Origin: Eledone cirrhosa
Taxonomy: Eukaryota; Mollusca; Cephalopoda; Octopoda; Eledonidae
Direction: 5' to 3'
DNA: 64,000 bases
NCBI GenBank assembly: GCA_964016885.1
Contig: OZ024741.1
Coordinates: 410,349,464-410,413,463, forward strand
The notes under the pieces are model-generated. The model did not search any database. It saw only the letters and a program-made list of their open reading frames with translations, and was not told where the DNA came from. Position 1 is the first letter of the stretch, and each line of letters starts with the position of its first letter. Made by a program: the position numbers and the translations under genes. Shown piece after piece: positions 25,377 to 39,800 of this stretch.

Positions 25377-27571
25377 GTTGTTTAACCCTTTCATTACCAT
25401 ATTTCTAATGAAAGACACTGTCTATGTTGTTTAACCCTTTCATTACCATATTTTCTATGTAAACACTGTCTATGTTGTTTAACCCTTTCATTACCATATT
25501 TCTAATGTAAGAGACTGTCTATGTTGTTTAACCCTTTCATTACCATAATTCTAATGAAAGACACTGTCTATGTCTTTAACCCTTCCATTACCATATTTTT
25601 AATCTGAGACACTGTCTATGTTTTTTAACACTTCCTTTATACTTCTAATGTAAGACACTGTCTATGTTGTTTAACCCTTTCATTACCATATTTCTAATGT
25701 AAGACACTGTCTATGTTGTTTAACCCTTTCATTACCGTATTTCTAATGAAAGACACTGTCTATGTTGTTTAACCCTTTCATTACCATATTTCTAATGTAA
25801 GACACTGTCTATGTTGTTTAACCTTTTCACTACCATCTTCAACACTTTCATTACCATATTTCTTATGTAAGACACTCTCTATGTTGTTTAACCCTTTCAT
25901 TACCATATTTCTAATGTAAGACCCTGTCTATGTTGTTTAACCCTTTCATTACCTTATTTATAATGTAAAACACCGTCTATGTTGTTTAACATTTTCACTA
26001 CCATCTTTAACACTTTCATTACCATATTTCTTATGTAAGACACTGTCTATGTTGTTTAACCCTTTCATTACCATATTTATAATGTAAGACTCTGTCTATG
26101 TTGTTTAACCCTTTCATTACCATATTTCTAACGTAAGACACTGGCTATGTTGTTTAACCCTTTCATTACCGTATTTCTAATGAAAGAAACTGTCTATGTT
26201 GTTTAACCCTTTCATTACCGTATTTCTAATGTAAGACACTGTCTATGTCTTTAACCCTTCCATTACCATATTTTTAATCTAAGACACTGTCTATGTTTTT
26301 TAACCCTTCCATTACCATATTTCTAATGAAAGACATTGTCTATCTTGTTTAACCCTTTCATTACCATATTTCTAAAGTAAGACCCTGTCTAATGTTGGTT
26401 AACACTTTCATTACCTTATTTATAATGTGAGACACCGTCTATGTTGTTTAACCTTTTCACTACCATCTTCAACACTTTCATTACCATATTTCTTATGTAA
26501 GACACTCTCTATGTTGTTTAACCCTTTCATTACCTTATTTATAATGTAAGACACCGTCTATGTTGTTTAACCTTTTCACTACCATCTTTAACACTTTCAT
26601 TACCATATTTCTTATGTAAGACTCTCTCTATGTTGTTTAACCCTTTCATTACCATATTTCTAATGTAAGACCTTGTCTATGTTTTTTAACCCTTTCATTA
26701 CCTTATTTATAATGTAAGACACTGTCTATGTTGTTTAACCTTTTCACTACCATCTTTAACACTTTCATTACCATATTTCTTATGTAAGACACTCTCTATG
26801 TTGTTTAACCCTTTCATTACCATATTTCTAATGTAAGACCTTGTCTATGTTTTTTAACCCTTTCATTACCTTATTTATAATGTAAGACACCGTCTATGTT
26901 GTTTAACCTTTTCACTACCATCTTTAACACTTTCATTACCATATTTCTTATGTAAGACACTGTCTATGTTGTTTAATCCTTTCATTACCATATTTCTAAT
27001 GTAAGACACTGTCTATGTTGTTTAACCCTTTCATTACCATATTTCTAATGTAAGACTCTGTCTATGTTGTTTAACCCTTTCATTACCGTATTTCTAATGA
27101 AAGACACTGTCTAGGTTGTTTAACCCTTTCATTACCATAATTCTAATGAAAGACACTGTCTATGTCTTTAACCCTTCCATTACCATATTTTTAATCTAAG
27201 ACACTGTCTATGTTTTTTAACTCTTCCATTACCATACTTCTAATGTAAGACACTGTCTATGTTGTTTAACCCTTCCATTATCATATTTCTAATGAAAGAC
27301 ATTGTCTATCTTGTTTAACCCTTTCATTACCATATTTCTCATGACTCTGTCTATGTTGTTTAACACTTTCATTACCATATTTCTAATGTAAGAACCTGTC
27401 TATGTTGGTTAACACTTTCATTACATTATTTATAATGTAAGACACCGTCTATGTTGTTTAACCTTTTCACTACGATCTTTAACACTTTCATTACCATATT
27501 TCTTATGTAAGACACTGTCTACGTTGTTTAATCCTTTCACTACCATATTTCTAATGTAAGACACTGTCTAT
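25377..27571 (+). repeat. 2.20-kb tandem duplication, copy 2
   Basis: Directly follows copy 1 and shares its rare variants. The extra 119 bp lies near 26.52-26.64 kb and is a CCTTATTTATAATG unit plus a 70-bp unit. Base differences between the copies are few by eye, so the duplication is probably recent relative to the divergence among units. Confidence 0.9.
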
Positions 27572-27639
27572 GTTGTTTAACCCTTTCATTACCATATTTC
27601 TAATGTAAGACACTGTCTATGTTGTTTAACCCTTTCATT

Positions 27640-30600
27640 ACCATATTTCTAATGTAAGACACTGTCTATGTTGTTTAACCCTTTCACTACCATATTTCTA
27701 ATGTAAGACACTGTCTATGTTGTTTAACCCTTTCATTACCATATTTCTAATGTAAGACTCTGTCTATGTTGTTTAACCCTTTCATTACCATATTTCTAAC
27801 GTAAGACACTGTCTATGTTGTTTAACCCTTTCATTACCATATTTCTAATGTAAGACTCTGTCTATGTTGTTTAACCCTTCCATTACCATATTTCTAATGT
27901 AAGACACTGTCTATGTTGTTTAACACTTTCATTACCATATTTCTAATGTAAGACACCGTCTATATTGTTTAACCCTTTCATTACTATATTTCTAATGTAA
28001 GACACTGTCTATGTTGTTTAACCCTTTCATTTCCATATTTCTAATGTAAGATACTGTCTATGTTGTTTAACCCTTCATTACCATATTTTCTATGTAAACA
28101 CTGTCAATGTTGTTTAACCCTTTCATTACCATATTTCTAATGTAAGAGACTGTCTATGTTGTTTAACCCTTTCATGACCATAATTCTAATGAAAGACACT
28201 GTCTATGTCTTTAACCCTTCCATTACCATATTTTTAATCTAAGACACTGTCTATGTTTTTTAACTCTTCCTTTACCATACTTCTAATGTAAGACACTGTC
28301 TATGTTGTTTAACCCTTCCATTACCATGTTTCTAATGAAAGACATTGTCTATCTTGTTTAACCATTTCATTACCATATTTCTCATGACTCTGTCTATGTT
28401 GTTTAACCCTTCCATTACCATATTTCTAATGTAAGACACTGTCTATGTTGTTTAACCCTTTCATTACCATATTTCTAATGAAAGACACTGTCTATGTTGT
28501 TTAACCCTTTCATTACCATATTTTCTATGTAAACACTGTCTATGTTGTTTAACCCTTTCATTACCATATTTCTAATGTAAGAGACTGTCTATGTTGTTTA
28601 ACCCTTTCATTACCATAATTCTAATGAAAGACACTGTCTATGTCTTTAACCCTTCCATTACCATATTTTTATTCTAAGACACTGTCTATGTTTTTTAACT
28701 CTTCCTTTACCATACTTCTAATGTAAGACACTGTCTATGTTGTTTAACCCTTCCATTACCATATTTATAATGAAAGACATTGTCTATCTTGTTTAACCCT
28801 TTCATTACCATATTTCTCATGACTCTGTCTATGTTTTTTAACCCTTTCATCTCCACATTTATAATGTAAGACACTGTCTATGTTATTTAAACCTTTCACC
28901 TCCATATTTCTAATGTAAGACAGTGTCTATGTTGTTTAACCCTTTCATTACCATATTTCTAATGAAAGACACTGTCTATGTTGTTTAACCCTTCCATTAC
29001 CACTATTCTAATGTAAGAAACTGTCTATGTCGTTTAACCCTTTCATTACCATATTTCTCATGACTCTGTCTATGTTGTTTAACCCTTCCATTACCATATT
29101 TCTAATGTAAGACACTGTCTATGTTGTTTAACCCTTTCATTACCATATTTCTAATGTAAGACACTGTCTATGTTGTTTAACCCTTTCATTACCATATTTC
29201 TAATGTAAGACTCTGTCTATGTTGTTTAACCCTTTCATTACCATATTTCTAATGTAAGACACTGTCTATATTGTTTAACCCTTTCATTACCATATTTCTA
29301 ATGTAAGACTCTGTCTATGTTGTTTAACCCTTCCATTACCATATTTCTAATGTAAGACACTGTCTATGTTGTTTAACGCTTTCATTACCATATTTCTAAT
29401 GTAAGACACCGTCTATATTGTTTAACCCTTTCATTACTATATTTCTAATGTAAGACACTGTCTATGTTGTTTAACCCTTTCATTACCATATTTCTAATGT
29501 AAGATACTGTCTATGTTGTTTAACCCTTCATTACCATATTTTCTATGTAAACACTGTCAATGTTGTTTAACCCTTTCATTACCATATTTCTAATGTAAGA
29601 GACTGTCTATGTTGTTTAACCCTTTCATGACCATAATTCTAATCAAAGACACTGTCTATGTCTTTAACCCTTCCATTACCATATTTTTAATCTAAGACAC
29701 TGTCTATGTTTTTTAACTCTTCCTTTACCATACTTCTAATGTAAGACACTGTCTATGTTGTTTAACCCTTCCATTACCATGTTTCTAATGAAAGACATTG
29801 TCTATCTTGTTTAACCATTTCATTACCATATTTCTCATGACTCTGTCTATGTTGTTTAACCCTTCCATTACCATATTTCTAATGTAAGACACTGTCTATG
29901 TTGTTTAACCCTTTCATTACCATATTTCTAATGTAAGACACTGTCTATGTTGGTTAACCCTTTCATTACCATATTTCTAATGTAAGACACTGTCTATGTT
30001 GTTTAACCCTTTCACTACCATATTTCTAATGTAAGACACTGTCTATGTTGTTTAACCCTTTCATTACCATATTTCTAATGTAAGACTCTGTCTATGTTGT
30101 TTAACCCTTTCATTACCATATTTCTAACGTAAGACATTGTCTATGTTGTTTAACCCTTTCATTACCATATTTCTAATGTAAGACTCTGTCTATGTTGTTT
30201 AACCCTTCCATTACCATATTTCTAATGTAAGACACTGTCTATGTTGTTTAACACTTTCATTACCATATTTCTAATGTAAGACACCGTCTATATTGTTTAA
30301 CCCTTTCATTACTATATTTCTAATGTAAGACACTGTCTATGTTGTTTAACCCTTTCATTACCATATTTCTAATGTAAGATACTGTCTATGTTGTTTAACC
30401 CTTCATTACCATATTTTCTATGTAAGAGACTGTCTATGTTGTTTAACCCTTTCATGACCATAATTCTAATGAAAGACACTGTCTATGTCTTTAACCCTTC
30501 CATTACCATATTTTTAATCTAAGACACTGTCTATGTTTTTTAACTCTTCCTTTACCATACTTCTAATGTAAGACACTGTCTATGTTGTTTAACCCTTCCA

Positions 30601-33600
30601 TTACCATGTTTCTAATGAAAGACATTGTCTATCTTGTTTAACCATTTCATTACCATATTTCTCATGACTCTGTCTATGTTGTTTAACCCTTCCATTACCA
30701 TATTTCTAATGTAAGACACTGTCTATGTTGTTTAACCCTTTCATTACCATATTTCTAATGAAAGACACTGTCTATGTTGTTTAACCCTTTCATTACCATA
30801 TTTTCTATGTAAACACTGTCTATGTTGTTTAACCCTTTCATTACCATATTTCTAATGTAAGAGACTGTCTATGTTGTTTAACCCTTTCATTACCATAATT
30901 CTAATGAAAGACACTGTCTATGTCTTTAACCCTTCCATTACCATATTTTTAATCTAAGACACTGTCTATGTTTTTTAACTCTTCCTTTACCATACTTCTA
31001 ATGTAAGACACTGTCTATGTTGTTTAACCCTTCCATTACCATATTTCTAATGAAAGACATTGTCTATCTTGTTTAACCCTTTCATTACCATATTTCTCAT
31101 GACTCTGTCTATGTTTTTTAACCCTTTCATCTCCACATTTATAATGTAAGACACTGTCTATGTTATTTAAACCTTCCACTACCATATTTCTAATGTAAGA
31201 CAGTGTCTATGTTGTTTAACCCTTTCATTACCATATTTCTAATGAAAGACACTGTCTATGTTGTTTAACCCTTCCATTACCACTATTCTAATGTAAGAAA
31301 CTGTCTATGTTGTTTAACCCTTTCATTACCATATTTCTCATGACTCTGTCTATGTTGTTTAACCCTTCCATTACCATATTTCTAATGTAAGACACTGTCT
31401 ATGTTGTTTAACCCTTTCATTACCATATTTCTAATGTAAGACACTGTCTATGTTGTTTAACCCTTTCATTACCATATTTCTAATGTAAGACTCTGTCTAT
31501 GTTGTTTAACCCTTTCATTACCATATTTCTAACGTAAGACACTGTCTATGTTGTTTAACCCTTTCATTACCATATTTCTAATGTAAGACTCTGTCTATGT
31601 TGTTTAACCCTTCCATTACCATATTTCTAATGTAAGACACTGTCTATGTTGTTTAACGCTTTCATTACCATATTTCTAATGTAAGACACCATCTATATTG
31701 TTTAACCCTTTCATTACTATATTTCTAATGTAAGACACTGTCTATGTTGTTTAAACCTTTCATTACCATATTTCTAATGTAAGATACTGTCTATGTTGTT
31801 TAACCCTTCATTACCATATTTTCTATGTAAACACTGTCAATGTTGTTTAACCCTTTCATTACCATATTTCTAATGTAAGAGACTGTCTATGTTGTTTAAC
31901 CCTTTCATGACCATAATTCTAATGAAAGACACTGTCTATGTCTTTAACACTTCCATTACCATATTTTTAATCTAAGACACTGTCTATGTTTTTTAACTCT
32001 TCCTTTACCATACTTCTAATGTAAGACACTGTCTATGTTGTTTAACCCTTCCATTACCATGTTTCTAATGAAAGACATTGTCTATCTTGTTTAACCATTT
32101 CATTACCATATTTCTCATGACTCTGTCTATGTTGTTTAACCCTTCCATTACCATATTTCTAATGTAAGACACTGTCTATGTTGTTTAACCCTTTCATTAC
32201 CATATTTCTAATGAAAGACACTGTCTATGTTGTTTAACCCTTTCATTACCATATTTTCTATGTAAACACTGTCTATGTTGTTTAACCCTTTCATTACCAT
32301 ATTTCTAATGTAAGAGACTGTCTATGTTGTTTAACCCTTTCATTACCATAATTCTAATGAAAGACACTGTCTATGTCTTTAACCCTTCCATTACCATATT
32401 TTTAATCTAAGACACTGTCTATGTTTTTTAACTCTTCCTTTACCATACTTCTAATGTAAGACACTGTCTATGTTGTTTAACCCTTCCATTACCATATTTC
32501 TAATGAAAGACATTGTCTATCTTGTTTAACCCTTTCATTACCATATTTCTCATGACTCTGTCTATGTTTTTTAACCCTTTCATCTCCACATTTATAATGT
32601 AAGACACTGTCTATGTTATTTAAACCTTCCACTACCATATTTCTAATGTAAGACAGTGTCTATGTTGTTTAACCCTTTCATTACCATATTTCTAATGAAA
32701 GACACTGTCTATGTTGTTTAACCCTTCCATTACCACTATTCTAATGTAAGAAACTGTCTATGTTGTTTAACCCTTTCATTACCATATTTCTCATGACTCT
32801 GTCTATGTTGTTTAACCCTTCCATTACCATATTTCTAATGTAAGACACTGTCTATGTTGTTTAACCCTTTCATTACCATATTTCTAATGTAAGACACTGT
32901 CTATGTTGTTTAACCCTTTCATTACCATATTTCTAATGTAAGACTCTGTCTATGTTGTTTAACCCTTTCATTACCATATTTCTAACGTAAGACACTGTCT
33001 ATGTTGTTTAACCCTTTCATTACCATATTTCTAATGTAAGACTCTGTCTATGTTGTTTAACCCTTCCATTACCATATTTCTAATGTAAGACACTGTCTAT
33101 GTTGTTTAACGCTTTCATTACCATATTTCTAATGTAAGACACCGTCTATATTGTTTAACCCTTTCATTACTATATTTCTAATGTAAGACACTGTCTATGT
33201 TGTTTAAACCTTTCATTACCATATTTCTAATGTAAGATACTGTCTATGTTGTTTAACCCTTCATTACCATATTTTCTATGTAAACACTGTCAATGTTGTT
33301 TAACCCTTTCATTACCATATTTCTAATGTAAGAGACTGTCTATGTTGTTTAACCCTTTCATGACCATAATTCTAATGAAAGACACTGTCTATTTCTTTAA
33401 CACTTCCATTACCATATTTTTAATCTAAGACACTGTCTATGTTTTTTAACTCTTCCTTTACCATACTTCTAATGTAAGACACTGTCTATATTGTTTAACC
33501 CTTCCATTACCATGTTTCTAATGAAAGACATTGTCTATCTTGTTTAACCATTTCATTACCATATTTCTCATGACTCTGTCTATGTTGTTTAACCCTTCCA

Positions 33601-34740
33601 TTACCATATTTCTAATGTAAGACACTGTCTATGTTGTTTAACCCTTTCATTACCATATTTCTAATGAAAGACACTGTCTATGTTGTTTAACCCTTTCATT
33701 ACCATATTTTCTATGTAAACACTGTCTATGTTGTTTAACCCTTTCATTACCATATTTCTAATGTAAGAGACTGTCTATGTTGTTTAACCCTTTCATTACC
33801 ATAATTCTAATGAAAGACACTGTCTATGTCTTTAACCCTTCCATTACCATATTTTTAATCTAAGACACTGTCTATGTTTTTTAACTCTTCCTTTACCATA
33901 CTTCTAATGTAAGACACTGTCTATGTTGTTTAACCCTTCCATTACCATATTTCTAATGAAAGACATTGTCTATCTTGTTTAACCCTTTCATTACCATATT
34001 TCTCATGACTCTGTCTATGTTTTTTAACCCTTTCATCTCCACATTTATAATGTAAGACACTGTCTATGTTATTTAAACCTTTCACTACCATATTTCTAAT
34101 GTAAGACAGTGTCTATGTTGTTTAACCCTTTCATTACCATATTTCTAATGAAAGACACTGTCTATGTTGTTTAACCCTTCCATTACCACTATTCTAATGT
34201 AAGAAACTGTCTATGTTGTTTAACCCTTTCATTACCATATTTCTCATGACTCTGTCTATGTTGTTTAACCCTTCCATTACCATATTTCTAATGTAAGACA
34301 CTGTCTATGTTGTTTAACCCTTTCATTACCATATTTCTAATGTAAGACACTGTCTATGTTGTTTAACCCTTCCATTACCATATTTCTTATGTAAGACACT
34401 GTCTATGTTGTTTAACCCTTCCATTACCATATTTCTAATGTAAGACACCGTCTATATTTTTTAACCCTTTCATTACCATATTTCTAATGTAAGACACTGT
34501 CTATGTTGTTTAACCCTTTCATTATCATATTTCTAATGTAAGATACTGTCTATGTTGTTTAAACCTTCATTACCATATTTTCTATGTAAACACTGTCTAT
34601 GTTGTTTAACCCTTTCATTACCATATTTCTAATGTAAGAGACTGTCTATGTTGTTTAACCCTTTCATTACCATAATTCTAATGAAAGACACTGTCTATGT
34701 CTTTAACCCTTCCATTACCATATTTTTAATCTAAGACACT
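27640..34740 (+). repeat. 1,453-bp higher-order repeat domain
   Basis: Rare markers recur at exactly 1,453 bp. AACACTGTCAATG occurs at 28097 and 29550, and at 31830 and 33283. The CATCTCCAC unit occurs at 31128, 32581 and 34034. One intervening copy (about 29.55-30.42 kb) is shortened to about 870 bp. The next lacks one unit (about 1,406 bp), visible where TTTTCTATGTAAGAGACTG replaces the usual two-unit sequence near 30.42 kb. The same spacing reappears at 55842/57295, 58851/60304 and 59602/61055. No 70-bp units are seen here. Confidence 0.9.
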
Positions 34741-36840
34741 GTCTATGTTTTTTAACTCTTCCTTTACCATACTTCTAATGTAAGACACTGTCTATGTTGA
34801 TTAACCCTTCCATTACCATGTTTCTAATGAAAGACATTGTCTATCTTGTTTAACCATTTCATTACCATATTTCTCATGACTCTGTCTATGTTGTTTAACC
34901 CTTCCATTACCATATTTCTAATGTAAGACACTGTCTATGTTGTTTAACCCTTTCATTACCATATTTCTAATGAAAGACACTGTCTATGTTGTTTAACCCT
35001 TTCATTACCATATTTTCTATGTAAACACTGTCTATGTTGTTTAACCCTTTCATTACCATATTTCTAATGTAAGAGACTGTCTATGTTGTTTAACCCTTTC
35101 ATTACCATAATTCTAATGAAAGACACTGTCTATGTCTTTAACCCTTCCATTACCATATTTTTAATCTAAGACACTGTCTATGTTTTTTAACTCTTCCTTT
35201 ACCATACTTCTAATGTAAGACACTGTCTATGTTGTTTAACCCTTCCATTACCATATTTCTAATGAAAGACATTGTCTATCTTGTTTAACCCTTTCACTAC
35301 CATATTTCTAATGTAAGACACTGTCTATGTTGTTTAACCCTTTCATTACCATATTTCTAATGTAAGACTCTGTCTATGTTGTTTAACCCTTTCATTACCA
35401 TATTTCTAACGTAAGACACTGTCTATGTTGTTTAACCCTTTCATTACCATATTTCTAATGTAAGACTCTGTCTATGTTGTTTAACCCTTCCATTACCATA
35501 TTTCTAATGCAAGACACTGTCTATGTTGTTTAACCCTTTCATTACCATATTTCTAATGTAAGACACCGTCTATATTGTTTAACCCTTTCATTACCATATT
35601 TCTAATGTAAGACACTGTCTATGTTGTTTAACCCTTTCATTACCATATTTCTAATGTAATATACTGTCTATGTTGTTTAACACCTTCATTACCATATTTT
35701 CTATGTAAGACACTGTCTATGTTGTTTAATCCTTTCACTACCATATTTCTAATGTAAGAGACTGTCTATGTTGTTTAACCCTTTCATTACCATATTTCTA
35801 ATGTAAGACACTGTCTATGTTGTTTAACCCTTTCATTACCATATTTCTAATGTAAGACACTGTCTATGTTGTTTAACCCTTTCACTACCATATTTCTAAT
35901 GTAAGACACTGTCTATGTTGTTTAACCCTTTCATTACCATATTTCTAATGTAAGACTCTGTCTATGTTGTTTAACCCTTTCATTACCATATTTCTAATGT
36001 AAGAGACTGTCTATGTTGTTTAACCCTTTCATTACCATAATTCTAATGAAAGACTCTGTCTATGTCTTTAACCCTTCCATTACCATATTTTTAATCTAAG
36101 ACACTGTCTATGTTTTTTAACTCTTCCTTTACCATACTTCTAATGTAAGACACTGTCTATGTTGTTTAACCCTTCCATTACCATATTTCTAATGAAAGAC
36201 ATTGTCTATCTTGTTTAACCCTTTCATTACCATATTTCTCATGACTCTGTCTATGTTTTTTAACCCTTTCATCACCACATTTATAATGTAAGACACTGTC
36301 TATGTTATTTAAACCTTTCACTACCATATTTCTAATGTAAGACAGTGTCTATGTTGTTTAACCCTTTCATTACCATATTTCTAATGAAAGACACTGTCTA
36401 TGTTGTTTAACCCTTCCATTACCACTATTCTAATGTAAGAAACTGTCTATGTTGTTTAACCCTTTCATTACCATATTTCTCATGACTCTGTCTATGTTGT
36501 TAAACCCTTCCATTACCATATTTCTAATGTAAGACACTGTCTATGTTGTTTAACCCTTTCATTACCATATTTCTAATGTAAGACACTGTCTATGTTGTTT
36601 AACCCTTCCATTACCATATTTCTAATGTAAGACACCGTCTATATTTTTTAACCCTTTCATTACCATATTTCTAATGTAAGACACTGTCTATGTTGTTCAA
36701 CCCTTTCATTATCATATTTCTAATGTAAGATACTGTCTATGTTGTTTAAACCTTCATTACCATATTTTCTATGTAAACACTGTCTATGTTGTTTAACCCT
36801 TTCATTACCATATTTCTAATGTAAGAGACTGTCTATGTTG
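31570..36840 (+). repeat. 5.3-kb segment duplicated at +27,021 bp, copy 1
   Basis: Matches 58591-63910. Markers at constant shift 27,021 bp include TAAGATACTG (31780 and 58801), AACGCTTTC (33108 and 60129), CATCTCC (34034 and 61055), TGTTGATTAACC (34795 and 61816), GCAAGACAC (about 35509 and 62530), AATATACTG (35658 and 62679) and ATCACCACAT (36271 and 63292). The shift then becomes 27,070 bp because copy 2 has one extra TTCTTATG unit near 63.64 kb. Confidence 0.9.
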
Positions 36841-39800
36841 TTTAACTCTTCCTTTACCATACTTCTAATGTAAGACACTGTCTATGTTGATTAACCCTTC
36901 CATTACCATGTTTCTAATGAAAGACATTGTCTATCTTGTTTAACCATTTCATTACCATATTTCTCATGACTCTGTCTATGTTGTTTAACCCTTTCATTAC
37001 CATATTTCTAATGTAAGACACTGTCTATGTTGTTTAACCCTTTCATTACCATAATTCTAATGAAAGACACTGTCTATGTCTTTAACCCTTCCATTACCAT
37101 ATTTTTAATCTAAGACACTGTCTATGTTTTTTAACTCTTCCTTTACCATACTTCTAATGTAAGACACTGTCTATGTTGTTTAACCCTTCCATTACCATAT
37201 TTCTAATGAAAGACATTGTCTATCTTGTTTAACCCCTTCACTACCATATTTCTAATGTAAGACACTGTCTATGTTGTTTAACCCTTTCATTACCATATTT
37301 CTAATGTAAGACTCTGTCTATGTTGTTTAACCCTTTCATTACCATATTTCTAACGTAAGACACTGTCTATGTTGTTTAACCCTTTCATTACCATATTTCT
37401 AATGTAAGACTCTGTCTATGTTGTTTAACACTTCCATTACCGTATTTCTAATGCAAGACACTGTCTATATTGTTTAACCCTTTCATTACCATATTTCTAA
37501 TGTAAGACACTGTCTATGTTGTTTAACCCTTTCATTACCATATTTCTAATGTAAGATACTGTCTATGTTGTTTAACACCTTCATTACCATATTTTCTATG
37601 TAAGACACTGTCTATGTTGTTTAATCCTTTCACTACCATATTTCTAATGTAAGAGACTGTCTATGTTGTTTAACCCTTTCATTACCATATTTCTAATGTA
37701 AGACACTGTCTATGTTGTTTAACCCTTTCATTACCATATTTCTAATGTAAGACACTGTCTATATTGTTTAACCCTTTCACTACCATATTTCTAATGTAAG
37801 ACACTGTCTATGTTGTTTAACCCTTTCATTACCATATTTCTAATGTAAGACTCTGTCTATGTTGTTTAACCCTTTCATTACCATATTTCTAACGTAAGAC
37901 ACTGTCTATGTTGTTTAACCCTTTCATTACCATATTTCTAATGTAAGACTCTGTCTATGTTGTTTAACCCTTCCATTACCATATTTCTAATGTAAGACAC
38001 TGTCTATGTTGTTTAACCCTTTCATTACCATATTTCTAATGTAAGATACCGTCTATATTGTTTAACCCTTTCACTACCATATTTCTAATGTAAGACACTG
38101 TCTATGTTGTTTAACCCTTTCATTACCATATTTCTAATGTAAGAGACTGTCTATGTTGTTTAACCCTTTCATTACCATAATTCTAATGAAAGACACTGTC
38201 TATGTCTTTAACCCTTCCATTACCATATTTTTAATCTAAGACACTGTCTATGTTTTTTAACTCTTCCTTTACCATACTTCTAATGTAAGACACTGTCTAT
38301 GTTGTTTAACCCTTCCATTACCATGTTTCTAATGAAAGACATTGTCTATCTTGTTTAACCCTTTCATTACCATATTTCTCATGACTCTGTCTATGTTGTT
38401 TAAACCGTTCATCACCACATTTATAATGTAAGACACTGTCTATGTTATTTAACCCTTTCACTACCATATTTCTAATGTAAGACAGTGTCTATGTTGTTTA
38501 ACCCTTTCATTACCATATTTCTAATGAAAGACACTGTCTATGTTGTTTAACCCTTCCATTACCATATTTCTAATGAAAGACATTGTCTATCTTGTTTAAC
38601 CCTTTCATTACCATATTTCTCATGACTCTGTCTATGTTGTTTAACCCTTCCGTTACCATATTTCTAATGTAAGACACTGTCTATGTTGTTTAACCCTTTC
38701 ATTACCATATTTCTAATGTAAGACACTGTCTATGTTGTTTAACATTCCATTACCATATTTTTTATGTAAGACACTGTCTATGTTGTTTAACACTTCCATT
38801 ACCATATTTCTTATGTAAGACACTGTCTATGTTGTTTAACACTTCCATTACCATATTTCTAATGTAAGACACTGTGTATGTTGTTTAACACTTCCATTAC
38901 CATATTTCTTATGTAAGACACTGTCTATGTTGTTTAACCCTTCCATTACCATATTTCTAATGAAAGACACTGTCTATGTTGTTTAACTCTTTCATTGCGA
39001 TATTTGTAATGTAAGACACTGTCTATGTTGTTTAACCCTTTCATTACCATATTTCTAATGTAAGACACTGTCTATGTTGTTTAACCTTTTTCACTACCAT
39101 CTTTAATACTTTCATTACCATATTTCTTATGTAAGACACTCTCTATGTTGTTTAACCCTTTCATTACCTTAATTATAATGTAAGACACCGTCTATGTTGT
39201 TTAACCTTTTCACTACCATCTTTAACACTTTCATTACCATATTTCTTATGTAAGACACTCTCTATGTTGTTTAACCCTTTCATTACCATATTTCTAATGT
39301 TACACCTTGTCTATGTTGTTTAACCCTTTCATTACCTTATTTATAATGTAAGACACCGTCTATGTTGTTTAACCTTTTCACTACCATCTTTAACACTTTC
39401 ATTACCATATTTCTTATGTAAGACACTGTCTATGTTGTTTAATCCTTTCATTACCATATTTCTAATGTAAGACACTGTCTATGTTGTTTAACCCTTTCAT
39501 TACCATATTTCTAATGTAAGACTCTGTCTATGTTGTTTAACCCTTTCATTACCGTATTTCTAATGAAAGACACTGTCTATGTTGTTTAACCCTTTCATTA
39601 CCATATTTCTAATGTAAGACTCTGTCTATGTTGTTTAACCCTTCCATTACCATATTTCTAATGTAAGACACTGTCTATGTTGTTTAACCCTTTCATTACC
39701 ATATTTCTAATGAAAGACACTGCTATGTTGTTTAACCCTTCCATTACTATATTTCTAATGTAAGACACTGTCTATGTTCTTTAACCCTTTCATTACCATA

